Positions 26,156-35,860 are shown, numbered from the stretch's first letter. The stretch: 64,000 nucleotides of DNA from Noviherbaspirillum saxi (GCF_003591035.1 NZ_QYUO01000003.1:310001-374000), one strand, 5' to 3'. Notes: generated from the sequence alone by a model not told the origin. Program-made: numbers and translations.

Positions 26156-28867
26156 ATGCAAACGTCTGTAATGAATCCCAAGAATCTTCTCGTCGCGACG
26201 AAATTTTCGCCGCCGCGCATCAATGCCCGCCATATTCCGCGTACCCGCCTGCTTGCCCGCTTGCGTGAGGCACAGCATTACACTGCTGCCTTTATCACTG
26301 GAGGTGCCGGCTTCGGAAAAACCATTTTGCTCGCGCAATGGCGGCAAGAACTCATGCGGGCGGGCATCGAAGTCGCGTGGCTGTCGCTAAGCCACGACGA
26401 CAAGCAGTTCCCAAGTTTCTGCTCCTACCTGCTAGCTGCCTTGCAGCGTCTTGGCATCGACGGCGAAGGCGACATGCTGCATACGGGAGGCAGCGCCCAG
26501 TCGATGGATGCCGTGGTTGCCATCGTGGCCAGCGCTGCGGAAAAAAACGGCAAGGAGCTCTATCTTCTGATCGATGACTACCAGCATGTCGAGGCCCCGT
26601 CCTCGCACAAGTTGATGCAAAAACTGCTCGATCATTGTCCTGCCAACCTGCATATCGTTATTTCCTCGCGTACCACGCCGCCGCTCAGCCTTGGTCGCCT
26701 GCGCATGCAGGGACAAGTCGAAGAAATCGAATTCGCGGAATTGCCTTTCGAATTGGAAGAAACGCGCGCATTCTTTGAACAAAACCTCAGCACGCTGAAG
26801 CTGACTGCGGACGAGGTGCGATTGATCCACGACCTGACCAATGGCTGGCCGGCCAGCCTTCAGCCGATCGCCACCATGTTGCGGATCCGTCCGGCGAAAC
26901 GTTCAAAGCTGCGCTCTCTCCTGTGGAAATCAACGGACCTGCAATCGTACCTGGCCGAGGACGTCGTTGCTTACCTGCCACCGGAACTGGTCGAATTCAT
27001 GGAGCAGATCTCGATCTTCCGTCGCTTCAATGCAGACCTCGCGGAATTCGTCACGGAGAATGCGCACGCCGCCGAACTGATCAAGCGTGCAGAGGACGAG
27101 AACCTTCTGATATACCGCGTCGATTCCGACGATAGCACGCCGTGGTATCGCTTCCATCCGCTGTTCGGCGAATTTCTTGCACAACGCTTATCCCAACGAG
27201 GACAAGCCGCGGTCGACGCTATCCACCGGCGTGCCAGCCAGTGGTTTGCGGAGCACGATCTTCTTGTCGAATCCATTCGCCACGCCAATTTGGGCGGCGA
27301 TCTTGATTATGCGGCCAATGCCATGGAACAAGCCGCCTCGGGAACCTGGGGCTTCGCGTATATCAGCCCCATGCTGCATCTGCTCGACCGCTTGCCGCAG
27401 GAGACATTGTTTTCCCATCCCAAACTCTTTTTTCTTGGATGCCTGACTTACGCGTTTACCGGTAGAGCCGATACGGCGGAACGATGGCTCGAGCAGATTC
27501 GGAAAACGGACGCGGCAAAAAATCCGGCCATTTCCTCCAAATTCGCCTTGATGGATGCTGCAATCGCGGTGCAACGCGAGGACATGGAGCGGGTGATTGA
27601 TTTGCTCGAACCCGCCCACAAGGTGCCGCTCGAAAATCAGACCATGCGCTACGCCAGTCTGGCGGGACTCGCGACAGCATACCTATCGCTTGGCCGCTAT
27701 GAAGATGCGTGCAAGCTTTACGACGACAATCCGATCAATCCCGAAAATCGCGAAAACGATATGGCATTGGTCTTCGCAAGCGTTCGCGCGCAGATGTGTT
27801 TGACGGAAGGGAATGTCAAGGAAGCCGAACGCATCGGCTCAAGCATTCTCGCCCGTTCGGAAGAAACGTTTGGACGCGTGTCAGTCCCTGCGAACATCTG
27901 CGCCGCCGCAGTCTGCGATGCGTACTATGAGCTTGATCGAATCGACGACGCACTCGAAGTCCTTGCCAATCGCACGGGCACTCTTCGGTCTTCAAACCCG
28001 GATGTGATGGGACGCGCCTCGATCTGCCGCGCACGGATTGACGTCTTGCAGGGGGCGCCAAAGGCGGCCTTCGCTTTCCTGGAAACGCAGGCAGCCCATT
28101 TCAATATTCTCGGCCTGGATCGTCCCATGGCGTATATGTTCGCCGAGCAGGTGAAGATTCTTCTTGCGATGGGCGACCATATCCTCGCCGCCGAGCGGGT
28201 GGCGAAACTCAATGCGCTTAGTTCCATTTATCGCGACGCGACCGGTTTTCTTGCCGAGATACCTGCCATTGCGGCGTTTGCGCGCGCACGGCTCGCCCTC
28301 GTTGACTGCAATCCCAAGGAAGCGCTGGAGGCGCTGTCCGAAGCGCGTCGTTTTGCCGAAAAGTACGGGCGCGGCAGAACCATGGTCAGCGCGAATCTGC
28401 TCACGGCAATCGCGCACGACAGCCTCAAGCAAGATGAAGAGACAAGCAGGTGCCTGGTTCAAGCCTTGCAAACGGGAGCAAGGCTTGGTCTTGTCCGGAC
28501 CATTCTCGATGAGTGGGAACACGTTGGAGATTTGCTCGCGGGCCTCCGGGATGCAGCAAGCCTGGATCGCCCGGTTGCGCGATATCTAACTGAACTGCTG
28601 GAAAGAACTGCCCATACCAGCTTGTCGCAGGATGCAGCACCTGCGGCTCGCGGCAACCTTGACATTCAGCGAGGAACGTTGACACCGCGCGAATTGGAAA
28701 TCCTTGGCCTGATGGCGCAAGCGATGTCAAACAAGCGCATCGCGCTGACGCTTAACATCACCTTTGGAACGGTGAAATGGAATGTGAAGAATATTCTGGC
28801 AAAACTGGGCGTATCGAGCCGGTACGATGCAATTGCCGTGGCCCGGCAGCGGGGATTTCTCAAATAG
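26156..28867 (+). CDS. MalT/AlkS-like LuxR-family transcriptional activator (STAND ATPase)
   Basis: This 903-residue regulator has the MalT architecture: an N-terminal STAND ATPase with a Walker A motif near residues 49-56 (GGAGFGKT) after the typical opening ATKFSPPR, a winged-helix and TPR-like superhelical middle, and a C-terminal LuxR helix-turn-helix (about 840-903, LTPRELEILGLMAQAMSNKRIA). Length is close to MalT and to AlkS, the alkane-responsive activator of Pseudomonas. It is divergent from the crotonase-thiolase-SDR-ligase block and probably activates it when an inducer and ATP are bound. Whether it also controls the hydroxylase at 57874 is open. The start ATG has no strong ribosome site; ATG 26168 is an alternative. 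Confidence 0.88.
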   Translation: MQTSVMNPKNLLVATKFSPPRINARHIPRTRLLARLREAQHYTAAFITGGAGFGKTILLAQWRQELMRAGIEVAWLSLSHDDKQFPSFCSYLLAALQRLGIDGEGDMLHTGGSAQSMDAVVAIVASAAEKNGKELYLLIDDYQHVEAPSSHKLMQKLLDHCPANLHIVISSRTTPPLSLGRLRMQGQVEEIEFAELPFELEETRAFFEQNLSTLKLTADEVRLIHDLTNGWPASLQPIATMLRIRPAKRSKLRSLLWKSTDLQSYLAEDVVAYLPPELVEFMEQISIFRRFNADLAEFVTENAHAAELIKRAEDENLLIYRVDSDDSTPWYRFHPLFGEFLAQRLSQRGQAAVDAIHRRASQWFAEHDLLVESIRHANLGGDLDYAANAMEQAASGTWGFAYISPMLHLLDRLPQETLFSHPKLFFLGCLTYAFTGRADTAERWLEQIRKTDAAKNPAISSKFALMDAAIAVQREDMERVIDLLEPAHKVPLENQTMRYASLAGLATAYLSLGRYEDACKLYDDNPINPENRENDMALVFASVRAQMCLTEGNVKEAERIGSSILARSEETFGRVSVPANICAAAVCDAYYELDRIDDALEVLANRTGTLRSSNPDVMGRASICRARIDVLQGAPKAAFAFLETQAAHFNILGLDRPMAYMFAEQVKILLAMGDHILAAERVAKLNALSSIYRDATGFLAEIPAIAAFARARLALVDCNPKEALEALSEARRFAEKYGRGRTMVSANLLTAIAHDSLKQDEETSRCLVQALQTGARLGLVRTILDEWEHVGDLLAGLRDAASLDRPVARYLTELLERTAHTSLSQDAAPAARGNLDIQRGTLTPRELEILGLMAQAMSNKRIALTLNITFGTVKWNVKNILAKLGVSSRYDAIAVARQRGFLK

Positions 28868-28902
28868 TAGCTCGCGCGGCCCCCTGCAAGCATGCCGTGC
28901 GA

Positions 28903-29017
28903 CGATCAGCGTAGCCGGTTGGCCACCACGCTAGCCGGTGACGTAGTTCGATCCCGGGATGCAGAACAGATAGATGGAACCGGCTGCTTCTTCCAGCCTG
29001 CCTTGGCAGCCCCATTC
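28903..29017 (-). pseudogene. Probable decayed C-terminal fragment of an SDR gene
   Basis: One minus-strand frame reads RLEEAAGSIYLFCIPGSNYVTG, then a stop, then RGGQPATLI. This resembles the end of an SDR (EEIA..xxFLxSxxSxYVTG...xGG) interrupted by a stop. No N-terminal part is found before the neighbouring acyl-CoA dehydrogenase. It is short and the match is by eye only. Confidence 0.4.
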
Positions 29018-29098
29018 CTTGGCCAGCGTTTGTGTCGCGATCCATGTACGGCGAAACCAAAGCCATAGGCTTCGCCGAGATCGAATCCCAATGCATCG

Positions 29099-30244
29099 TT
29101 ACAGGTTGCGCGCAATGATCACTTTTTGAATGTGGCTTGTGCCTTCATAAATCTTGGTCACACGCACATCACGGCAATACCGCTCGACCGGGAAGTCGTT
29201 CAGATAACCGTAGCCGCCGTGGATTTGCAAGGCATCGGAGCACACCTTTTCCGCCATCTCGCTGGCGAACAGCTTGGCCATCGACGCTTCCTTTGCGCAG
29301 GGTACGCCCGCTGCATGAAGACGTGCCGCATGCAACACGAATTGGTGCGCGACCTCAACTTGCGTTGCCATGTCGGCCAAGTCGAAAGCGACACCTTGCA
29401 GTTTGATGATCGGAGCGCCATAAGCTTCACGCTCCTTGGCGTACTGCACCGCCGCTTCCAGTGCTGCCCGAGCCGCGCCGACTGCCACGGCAGCGATGCC
29501 GATGCGACCTTCGGACAGCGTGGCCAACAGGCGCGCATAGGCAGTGCCCTCTTCGCCGATGATGTTCTCGACAGGTACGCGGCAGTTGTCCAGCTGGATC
29601 GCCGCAACATGGGCGGAACGCTGGCCCATCTTGTTCTCGACGCGCGTCACGTTATAGCCGGGCGTGCGCGGATCGATGATGATCATGCTGGCGCCCTTCT
29701 TGCCTTCGGGCGTTTCGGTGTGCGCGGCGATAGCGAAGGCGATGCCGGCTTCGTTGCCGTTAGAAATGAACTGCTTGCTGCCGTTCAGAACATAATGCGA
29801 TCCTTCGCGGCGTGCAGTGGTGCGGAATGCCCCCGTATCCGAACCTGCCTGCGGTTCGGTCAAAAGGCCCGCGGCAATCGTCTCGCCCGATGTCATGCCG
29901 CGCAGATATTGACGCTTTTGCTCTTCGGTTCCGACACGGTGCACCATGTCGGCCATGCCGTTGTGAACATGCAAGATGGTGGCAAAGCCGGCATCCGCAT
30001 AAGCGAATTCTTCAATGGCCAGGCAGTATTCGACAAAGCTGAGGCCGGAACCGCCAAATTCCTCCGGAACGTGCATGCCGAGAAAACCGAGTTCGGCGGC
30101 TGCCCTCAACTCATCGCGCGGCCATGCCGCGGTGCGATCGCGCTCTGCTGCCGTCGCCGCTACCACTTCCCTCGCCACCTTCCTGGCAGCGTCGCGAATC
30201 ATGACTTCCTGCTCGCTCAGGAAGACTGCTGATGTATCACTCAT
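29099..30244 (-). CDS. Acyl-CoA dehydrogenase, paralogue of 16266-17408
   Basis: This 381-residue acyl-CoA dehydrogenase closely follows the protein at 16266 in length and sequence. The two share FLSEQEVMIRD, FVEYCLAIEEFA, the FAD motif TEPxAGSDTxAFRTTARR and the C-terminal YGYxNDFPVERYxRDVRVTKIYEGTSHIQK with the expected catalytic Glu. The frame opens at 30388, but ATG 30244 has AGAGGAGA just upstream and begins the similarity. It is a single gene next to an SDR remnant and convergent with the regulator at 26156. Recent tandem-like duplication with relocation is likely; substrate divergence cannot be judged. Confidence 0.92.
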   Translation of the reverse strand: MSDTSAVFLSEQEVMIRDAARKVAREVVAATAAERDRTAAWPRDELRAAAELGFLGMHVPEEFGGSGLSFVEYCLAIEEFAYADAGFATILHVHNGMADMVHRVGTEEQKRQYLRGMTSGETIAAGLLTEPQAGSDTGAFRTTARREGSHYVLNGSKQFISNGNEAGIAFAIAAHTETPEGKKGASMIIIDPRTPGYNVTRVENKMGQRSAHVAAIQLDNCRVPVENIIGEEGTAYARLLATLSEGRIGIAAVAVGAARAALEAAVQYAKEREAYGAPIIKLQGVAFDLADMATQVEVAHQFVLHAARLHAAGVPCAKEASMAKLFASEMAEKVCSDALQIHGGYGYLNDFPVERYCRDVRVTKIYEGTSHIQKVIIARNL

Positions 30245-30426
30245 TTTTCTCCTCTTAATAGACCGGACATTCGATGGAATTACGGGGGTGATATGACTAT
30301 GTTTCAACAGCCTGCTGAAGCGCGACCTGATCGCCAAGCAACGGGCCAGCACAGGCCTGACGATGCGCCCTTGCCTTCGCCATATCACAACGTCTCAAGC
30401 ATGAGCCTCGTCATATGGATTTCGCG

Positions 30427-30443
30427 CCTCCCGTCTTGGGAGG
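30427..30443. repeat. CCTCCC-GTCTT-GGGAGG hairpin
   Basis: This short perfect hairpin of the scattered family lies between the acyl-CoA dehydrogenase start (30244) and the LivK-like gene stop (30525). The rest of this 280-base gap shows nothing else. Confidence 0.45.
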
Positions 30444-30524
30444 GGGAACGCTAGCTCCTTCGTTGTCGATTTACAAAGGATGAATCGCGTGCGTTGACAA
30501 GCGGACGACAGAAAGAGAGTGATG

Positions 30525-31661
30525 TCAGCGACGAATATCGCCATCCCGGGAAAGAAACACCAAGTCGACGTAACGTGTCCCTGAATGGTCGTTCTTGCTG
30601 TAGTTGACACTATAGCCATCGAAGTCGATTCTTCCCATGGTTTCGAGCGTGTGCATGTATCGCTCGCGCGTCAAATCCCGACCGGTGCGGCGCAAGCCTT
30701 CGACGAGGAACTTGGCGTAGAGGAATCCCGCCATCGATTCCTCGGAATATTTCAGTCCACGCTGGCGCATCAGCTTCTGGTATTCCATCACCACCCTACT
30801 GGTCGCGGAGTACGGATACGGCACAATCTCTGTCGCAACCATGCCAGCACCGTCCTTACCCAAGGCCTTGCCGATGACGTGCAATCCCAATGTGCTAGTG
30901 CCAAAATACTGAGCACCGGGCGAACGTCGGTTGTAGGTCTTCACGAAATCGATGGTTTGCCTGCCAGCGGTCAGCAGGAGAACGGCTTTGGGCGCCGACT
31001 TGGCGATATACGCGCTCACCTCGTCCGTGTCAGCCCCGTTAGCCTCCAGGCTGCTCTTCGCGGTGATGGCGATCTTGTTCGCCGCAAGCGCTCGTTCGGC
31101 GAGCGCCAAACCTTCCTCCCCAAACGCGCCATTCATGTACACGACGCCTACCTTGTCGATGCCTCGGACAGCCATGTGCTCGGCAAGCTTATTGACCTCG
31201 TCCGCCATGCCGCACATGACATGAAAGACATACCGGTTGAAGGGCTTGCGTAATGCCTCCGAGGAACTTAGCGGTGCGATACTTGGGATCCCCGCGTCGG
31301 CCAGCAAGGGCATGATCGCCATATTGGCTGCTGCGCCGGCGACACCGAACAGGGCAAAGACCTTGTCCTTCTCGATCAAGCGCTTGACGTTGGCGACAGC
31401 GCGTCCGGGATCGTAGGCGTCGTCGAGCTCGAGCAGGACTATCTTGCGATCATTCACACCTCCCTGCATGTTGATATGGTCCAAATAGACGCCAACGCCG
31501 GTGAATACCTCATTCGCAATGGATGTTATCGGGCCGGACATCGGACGCGAAGTTCCCAGCAACACTTGATCGGATGTCACGCCCTGGGCAAACGCGCCCA
31601 AATGAAAACCAGTAGCCAGGACGAGCACAGCCAAGTAACGCCAAACCCCTGTCATTCCCAT
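30525..31661 (-). CDS. LivK-like (branched-chain amino-acid type) periplasmic binding protein, orphan
   Basis: This 378-residue protein has a signal peptide (MGMTGVWRYLAVLVLATGF, ending GAFA) and the type I periplasmic binding fold of the LivK/AmiC family (VLLGTSRPMSGP, DDAYDPGRAVANVKRLIEKDKVFALFG, GAQYFGTSTLG). It would bind a small solute such as an amino acid, amide or aromatic acid. No permease or ATPase genes are adjacent, so it is either an orphan binding protein or a sensor component. The start is ATG 31661 with GGAGG upstream; the open frame extends to 32063, but that part is repeat-rich and non-coding. It is divergent from etfBA. Confidence 0.85.
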   Translation of the reverse strand: MGMTGVWRYLAVLVLATGFHLGAFAQGVTSDQVLLGTSRPMSGPITSIANEVFTGVGVYLDHINMQGGVNDRKIVLLELDDAYDPGRAVANVKRLIEKDKVFALFGVAGAAANMAIMPLLADAGIPSIAPLSSSEALRKPFNRYVFHVMCGMADEVNKLAEHMAVRGIDKVGVVYMNGAFGEEGLALAERALAANKIAITAKSSLEANGADTDEVSAYIAKSAPKAVLLLTAGRQTIDFVKTYNRRSPGAQYFGTSTLGLHVIGKALGKDGAGMVATEIVPYPYSATSRVVMEYQKLMRQRGLKYSEESMAGFLYAKFLVEGLRRTGRDLTRERYMHTLETMGRIDFDGYSVNYSKNDHSGTRYVDLVFLSRDGDIRR

Positions 31662-32105
31662 TCGTTCCTCCAATTTCCCATTGTGTTTGAAAACGCGAAT
31701 AAGAAAAACTTTGCCTTCTCGATTGCCATCAACCGCACGAGGGCTGTCCTTGCCAGATGCGCTCCCGGTGATCGACGCACAACAATAACCATATGACAAC
31801 GATGTCTCCACCTCTCCATTTGGGAGGGAAGGCGACGCGCCGGCTGATGTGAAATTCCCAACGACCACGGTGGAAACCTTGCCAGCCAGACCACTGCGAC
31901 TCCCACACCCTAACCCTCCCATATCCATACCCCCCCGGAAGGTGGGGAGTCGCCGCTGTTTTGCCGCGGTACATTTACACTCTTCGCCGAAGCGGCCGCT
32001 CTGATTGGGGTTATATCCCTTGCTGGGGTTATCTCCCTTGCGCGTTTCGCTTGGTGACACCATGCCGGCAACGACCGGCTCAATCAGTTTGTGGAGAGCA
32101 TGGGA
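31662..32105. promoter_or_regulatory. Divergent promoter region between the LivK-like gene and etfB
   Basis: No gene is supported in these 444 bases. They hold another short C/G hairpin (ACCTCTCC-ATTT-GGGAGGG near 31804-31824) and a C-rich stretch at 31905-31950. Promoters for both flanking genes should be here, but none is assigned. Confidence 0.45.
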
Positions 32106-32861
32106 ATGAAAGTACTCGTACCGGTCAAACGCGTGTTGGACTTCAACGTAAAGGCGCGCGTGAAATCCGATGGCAGCGGCGTCGAGCTGGGCAATGCCAA
32201 GATGTCGATGAACCCGTTTGATGAGATCGCCGTGGAAGAAGCCGTGCGGCTGAAGGAAGCCGGCGTTGCCACCGAAGTGGTGGTCGTGTCGTGCGGCGTC
32301 AACGCCTGCCAGGAAACCCTGCGCACGGCGCTGGCAATCGGTGCCGACCGCGCAATCCTGGTGGAGTCGGATGCCGAGTTGCAGCCACTGGCCGTGGCCA
32401 AGCTATTGAAAGCCATCGCCGACAAGGAACAACCTGCCCTCGTCATCGCCGGCAAGCAAGCCATTGACGACGATGCCAACCAGGTTGGCCAGATGCTGGC
32501 CGGCTTGATGCGCCGCCCGCAAGCAACCTTCGCCAGCAAGATTGAAGTCGCCGCCGACAAGGCCAGCGCGACCGTCACGCGCGAAATCGACGGTGGTCTC
32601 GAAACCCTATCGATCCAACTGCCTGCGGTGGTCACGAGCGACCTGCGCCTGAACGAACCGCGCTATGTGACTCTACCGAACATCATGAAGGCGAAGAAGA
32701 AGCCGCTGGACGTGGTCAAGGCGGTCGATCTGGGTGTCGATATCGCAGCGCGCCTGAAGACCTTGAAAGTCAGCGAACCGCCACAGCGCAGTGCCGGCAT
32801 TGTCGTGCCGGACGTGAAGACGCTGGTGGAAAAACTAAAGAACACGGCCAAGGTGCTGTAA
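32106..32861 (+). CDS. etfB: Electron transfer flavoprotein beta subunit
   Basis: This 251-residue ETF beta subunit starts [20 protein letters not shown] and has the AMP-binding/anchor region ([21 protein letters not shown]) and the recognition-loop segment [29 protein letters not shown], all standard. With EtfA it carries electrons from acyl-CoA dehydrogenases to the ETF:quinone oxidoreductase. ATG 32106 is chosen because GGAG lies nine bases upstream; GTG 32091 and ATG 32100 fit the ribosome site less well. It is the first gene of etfB-etfA-small protein-acyl-CoA dehydrogenase. Confidence 0.96.
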   Translation: MKVLVPVKRVLDFNVKARVKSDGSGVELGNAKMSMNPFDEIAVEEAVRLKEAGVATEVVVVSCGVNACQETLRTALAIGADRAILVESDAELQPLAVAKLLKAIADKEQPALVIAGKQAIDDDANQVGQMLAGLMRRPQATFASKIEVAADKASATVTREIDGGLETLSIQLPAVVTSDLRLNEPRYVTLPNIMKAKKKPLDVVKAVDLGVDIAARLKTLKVSEPPQRSAGIVVPDVKTLVEKLKNTAKVL

Positions 32862-32880
32862 GCGACCCGGAGAAGATGAC

Positions 32881-33816
32881 ATGACGACCCTCGTAATTGC
32901 TGAACACGACAATCAACAACTGAAGGTGGCGACGCTGAATACGGTAACCGCAGCAACACGCTGCGGCGGCGAAGTCCACGTGCTGGTCGCCGGTGCCAAT
33001 TGTGCTGCCGTGGCCCAAGCCGCATCGAAGATTGCGGGCGTAGCCAAGGTGCTGTGCGCCGATGCGCCGCATCTGGGCAATGGGCTTGCGGAGAATGTCG
33101 CCGAACAAGTCCTGGCACTGGCCGGCAACTACAGCCATATCCTGGCGCCGGCAACTGCCTCCGGCAAGAACGTGCAGCCACGCGTGGCGGCCGCACTGGA
33201 CGTGGCGCAGATTTCCGATATCACGCGCGTGGATGCCCCCGACACATTCGAACGTCCGATCTATGCCGGCAATGTCTTGGCGGTAGTGCAGTCGTCCGAC
33301 ATCGTGAAGGTGATCACGGTGCGCGGCACGGGCTTTGACACTGCCGATGCCACCAGCGGTGCGGCCACAGTTGAACAAGTTACGCCGGCCGCCGATGTTG
33401 GCCTCTCGCAATTCGTGTCCCGCGAAGTGACGAAATCGGATCGTCCGGAACTGACTGCCGCCAAGATCATCGTTTCCGGCGGACGCGGTGTCGGTTCAGG
33501 CGAGAACTTCACCATGGTGCTGGAGCCCTTGGCTGACAAGTTGGGCGCGGCACTCGGTGCGTCGCGCGCTGCCGTCGACGCGGGCTTTGTGCCGAACGAT
33601 TATCAGGTCGGACAGACCGGCAAGGTGGTGGCACCCCAACTGTATATCGCCACCGGCATCTCCGGCGCGATTCAGCATTTGGCCGGCATGAAGGACTCGA
33701 AAGTGATCGTCGCGATCAACAAGGATCCCGAAGCACCGATCTTCTCGGTCGCGGACTATGGAATTGTGGGGAACCTCTTCACGTTAGTACCGGAACTCGT
33801 GGCTGAACTGGGGTAA
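32881..33816 (+). CDS. etfA: Electron transfer flavoprotein alpha subunit
   Basis: This 311-residue ETF alpha subunit has the C-terminal FAD domain with [56 protein letters not shown] and the final [21 protein letters not shown], all diagnostic. It begins [15 protein letters not shown] after a GGAGAAG ribosome site, 19 bases after etfB. The heterodimer accepts electrons from the many acyl-CoA dehydrogenases in this window. Confidence 0.97.
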   Translation: MTTLVIAEHDNQQLKVATLNTVTAATRCGGEVHVLVAGANCAAVAQAASKIAGVAKVLCADAPHLGNGLAENVAEQVLALAGNYSHILAPATASGKNVQPRVAAALDVAQISDITRVDAPDTFERPIYAGNVLAVVQSSDIVKVITVRGTGFDTADATSGAATVEQVTPAADVGLSQFVSREVTKSDRPELTAAKIIVSGGRGVGSGENFTMVLEPLADKLGAALGASRAAVDAGFVPNDYQVGQTGKVVAPQLYIATGISGAIQHLAGMKDSKVIVAINKDPEAPIFSVADYGIVGNLFTLVPELVAELG

Positions 33817-33938
33817 GGCTGGGGTAGTGTTGGGGAAAGACCGGCGGCGGGTGCAACACAAGCGTGCCCGCCGACCGGCCGGTCTGGCTCTTTCAGAGGA
33901 GCCGCCCGGATTTTCAATTCGAACTGAAGAGAGCTTCA

Positions 33939-34076
33939 ATGCTGACAGAGCAAAAGCCGACCAAGGAACAGGTTCGGCGGTACATGGAACAGCGCAAGGC
34001 CGAGCACACACCGCCTCCATCCCTGGAAGAGATTCGAAAGCGTCTTGATTGGATATATCAAAAGGACTCCAAGTGA
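33939..34076 (+). CDS. 45-residue conserved-looking small protein between etfA and an acyl-CoA dehydrogenase
   Basis: The frame starting at ATG 33939 (GAGAG upstream) encodes 45 residues: a charged N-terminus, then VRRYMEQRKAEHTPPPSLEEIRKRLDW. The pattern (basic/aromatic helix, PPPS, EEIRRxLxW) looks like a short DNA- or protein-binding helix and recalls small hypothetical proteins of other Burkholderiales, but I cannot name a family. Its TGA overlaps the GTG start of the next gene (GTGA, 34073-34076), implying translational coupling. Upstream, 33845-33873 can form a GC-rich hairpin (CGGCGGG/CCCGCCG) between etfA and this gene. The function is unknown; a role linked to the adjacent dehydrogenase is possible. 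Confidence 0.6.
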   Translation: MLTEQKPTKEQVRRYMEQRKAEHTPPPSLEEIRKRLDWIYQKDSK

Positions 34077-35860
34077 GCCAATATCAGCCTCCTTTGAGCG
34101 ACATCCGCTTCTTGCTGGACAATGTCTTCCCGCTCGCCACCCATGTGCGTGATTGCAACATGGATCTGGAGCTCGATACCGCGCTGGCAGTGGTCGAAGA
34201 AGCGGGCAAGCTGGCCGCTGATTGCCTCGATCCGATCAATCGCAGCGGCGATATGGAACACGCACAGTGGGTCGATTCGCAAGTCGCGACACCTTCCGGC
34301 TTCAAGGACGCCTACCGCGCTTTCTGTGAAGGAGGCTGGAACGGCCTGAAGTTCCCCGCTCCCTATGGCGGGCAGGAACTGCCCAAAGTGGTAGCCACTT
34401 TGGTAGAAGAGATGTGGTTTGCCACCAATCTGAGCTTTGCGATGTGCCCGTCATTGACGAATGGCGCCATCGAGGCATTGCTGATCGCGGGAAGCGAAGA
34501 ACTCAAAGCGCGCTATCTCCCCAAGCTCGTGAGCGGTGAGTGGAGCGGCACGATGAACTTGACAGAACCGCAGGCCGGCTCTGATTTAGCCGCCATCAAG
34601 ACCAAAGCGATGCCGCAAGCGGACGGCACCTATCGTCTCTTCGGCCAAAAGATTTTCATTTCCTTTGGCGAACATGATTTGACGGACAACATCATCCATC
34701 TGGTGTTGGCCCGCACGCCTGACGCGCCACCGGGGGTCAAGGGAATTTCGCTGTTCGTTGCGCCGAAGTTTTTGGTCAATGCAGACGGCTCGCCCGGTTC
34801 GCGCAACGATGTGCGCTGCGGATCCATCGAGCACAAGATGGGCATTCGCGCCAGTCCGACCGCAGTCATGTTGTATGGGGAAACCGATGGCGCAGTCGGG
34901 CATCTTGTTGGCGAGGAAAACCGCGGCATCGAATACATGTTCATCATGATGAACGATGCGCGCTTCGCGGTCGGTTTGCAGGGCTTGGCAATTTCAGAGC
35001 GTGCCTACCAGCACGCGTTGTCGTACGCGGAAGAGCGGGTGCAGGGCAAGCCCGTCAACGAAGATGGCAGTCTTGGCACCACCATCCTGCGCCATCCCGA
35101 TGTACGCCGCTTGCTCCTGTCAATGAAGAGCCACATCGAAGCCATGCGCAGCCTGGCCATGTATGTCGCGATGCAGAAGGATATCGCGCACAGCGCTCTC
35201 TCTGCCGAAGCCCGCCGCGCGGCGCAGGAGCGGATCGAGTTGCTCACCCCGGTCATGAAAGGCTGGCTCACGGAAACGGCCCAATGCGTCACCTATGACG
35301 CGCTGCAGGTCTTTGGCGGGATGGGCTTTATCGAAGAAACCGGTGCAGCACAATACTATCGGGACGCACGCATCATCACGATCTATGAAGGTACCACGGC
35401 CATCCAGGCCAATGACATCGTGGGACGCAAAACGATTCGTGACAAAGGAGCGGCCGCATCTTCTCTGCTCGATGAAATCCTGGAAACCAGTCGCAAGTTG
35501 CAGTTGCTCGGAAGGCCGTCGGCTTCGCGCTTGGCAGATCGCCTCGTCAGCGGCTGCGCCTCTTTGCGCACTGCCATCAAATGGTTACTTGACGAGAACA
35601 CCAAGAACCCGCGTGCGGTATACGCAAGCGCCGTGCCGTATCTCGAACTGTGGGGCGTTGTCTGTGGTGGCTGGATGCATGGCTTGCGACTCGTCGGCAT
35701 CAACAAGGGCAAGATGCAGTCAGACGAGATAGCAGCGCGAGAAGCTTCGGCGGAATTCTTCAGCGAGCATGTGCTAGTGGGCGCCACGGCACTGGAAACG
35801 ACGATTCTGCACGGTGCGAGCGCAGCGGTGGATTATCCCGATACGCAGTGGCGACGGTGA
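34073..35860 (+). CDS. DmdC-like large acyl-CoA dehydrogenase with C-terminal extension
   Basis: This 595-residue acyl-CoA dehydrogenase is about 200 residues longer than the common type and has the layout of the DmdC/FadE5-like group. An N-terminal helical segment (YQPPLSDIRFLLDNVF) precedes the core with LTEPQAGSDLAAIKTKA, then IEHKMGIRASPTAVM, QVFGGMGFIEETGAAQYYRDARIITIYEGTTAIQANDIVGRK and a C-terminal helical domain. DmdC acts on 3-methylmercaptopropionyl-CoA, but relatives use other acyl-CoAs. The start is GTG 34073, with AAGGA six bases before and overlapping the stop of the 45-residue gene. Co-transcription with etfBA gives an obvious electron acceptor. Confidence 0.9.
   Translation: MSQYQPPLSDIRFLLDNVFPLATHVRDCNMDLELDTALAVVEEAGKLAADCLDPINRSGDMEHAQWVDSQVATPSGFKDAYRAFCEGGWNGLKFPAPYGGQELPKVVATLVEEMWFATNLSFAMCPSLTNGAIEALLIAGSEELKARYLPKLVSGEWSGTMNLTEPQAGSDLAAIKTKAMPQADGTYRLFGQKIFISFGEHDLTDNIIHLVLARTPDAPPGVKGISLFVAPKFLVNADGSPGSRNDVRCGSIEHKMGIRASPTAVMLYGETDGAVGHLVGEENRGIEYMFIMMNDARFAVGLQGLAISERAYQHALSYAEERVQGKPVNEDGSLGTTILRHPDVRRLLLSMKSHIEAMRSLAMYVAMQKDIAHSALSAEARRAAQERIELLTPVMKGWLTETAQCVTYDALQVFGGMGFIEETGAAQYYRDARIITIYEGTTAIQANDIVGRKTIRDKGAAASSLLDEILETSRKLQLLGRPSASRLADRLVSGCASLRTAIKWLLDENTKNPRAVYASAVPYLELWGVVCGGWMHGLRLVGINKGKMQSDEIAAREASAEFFSEHVLVGATALETTILHGASAAVDYPDTQWRR

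Noticed and set aside
31661..32063. N-terminal extension of the LivK-like gene (134 further codons)
   Set aside because: The region is repeat-rich, lacks protein-like sequence, and the signal peptide with GGAGG begins at 31661.
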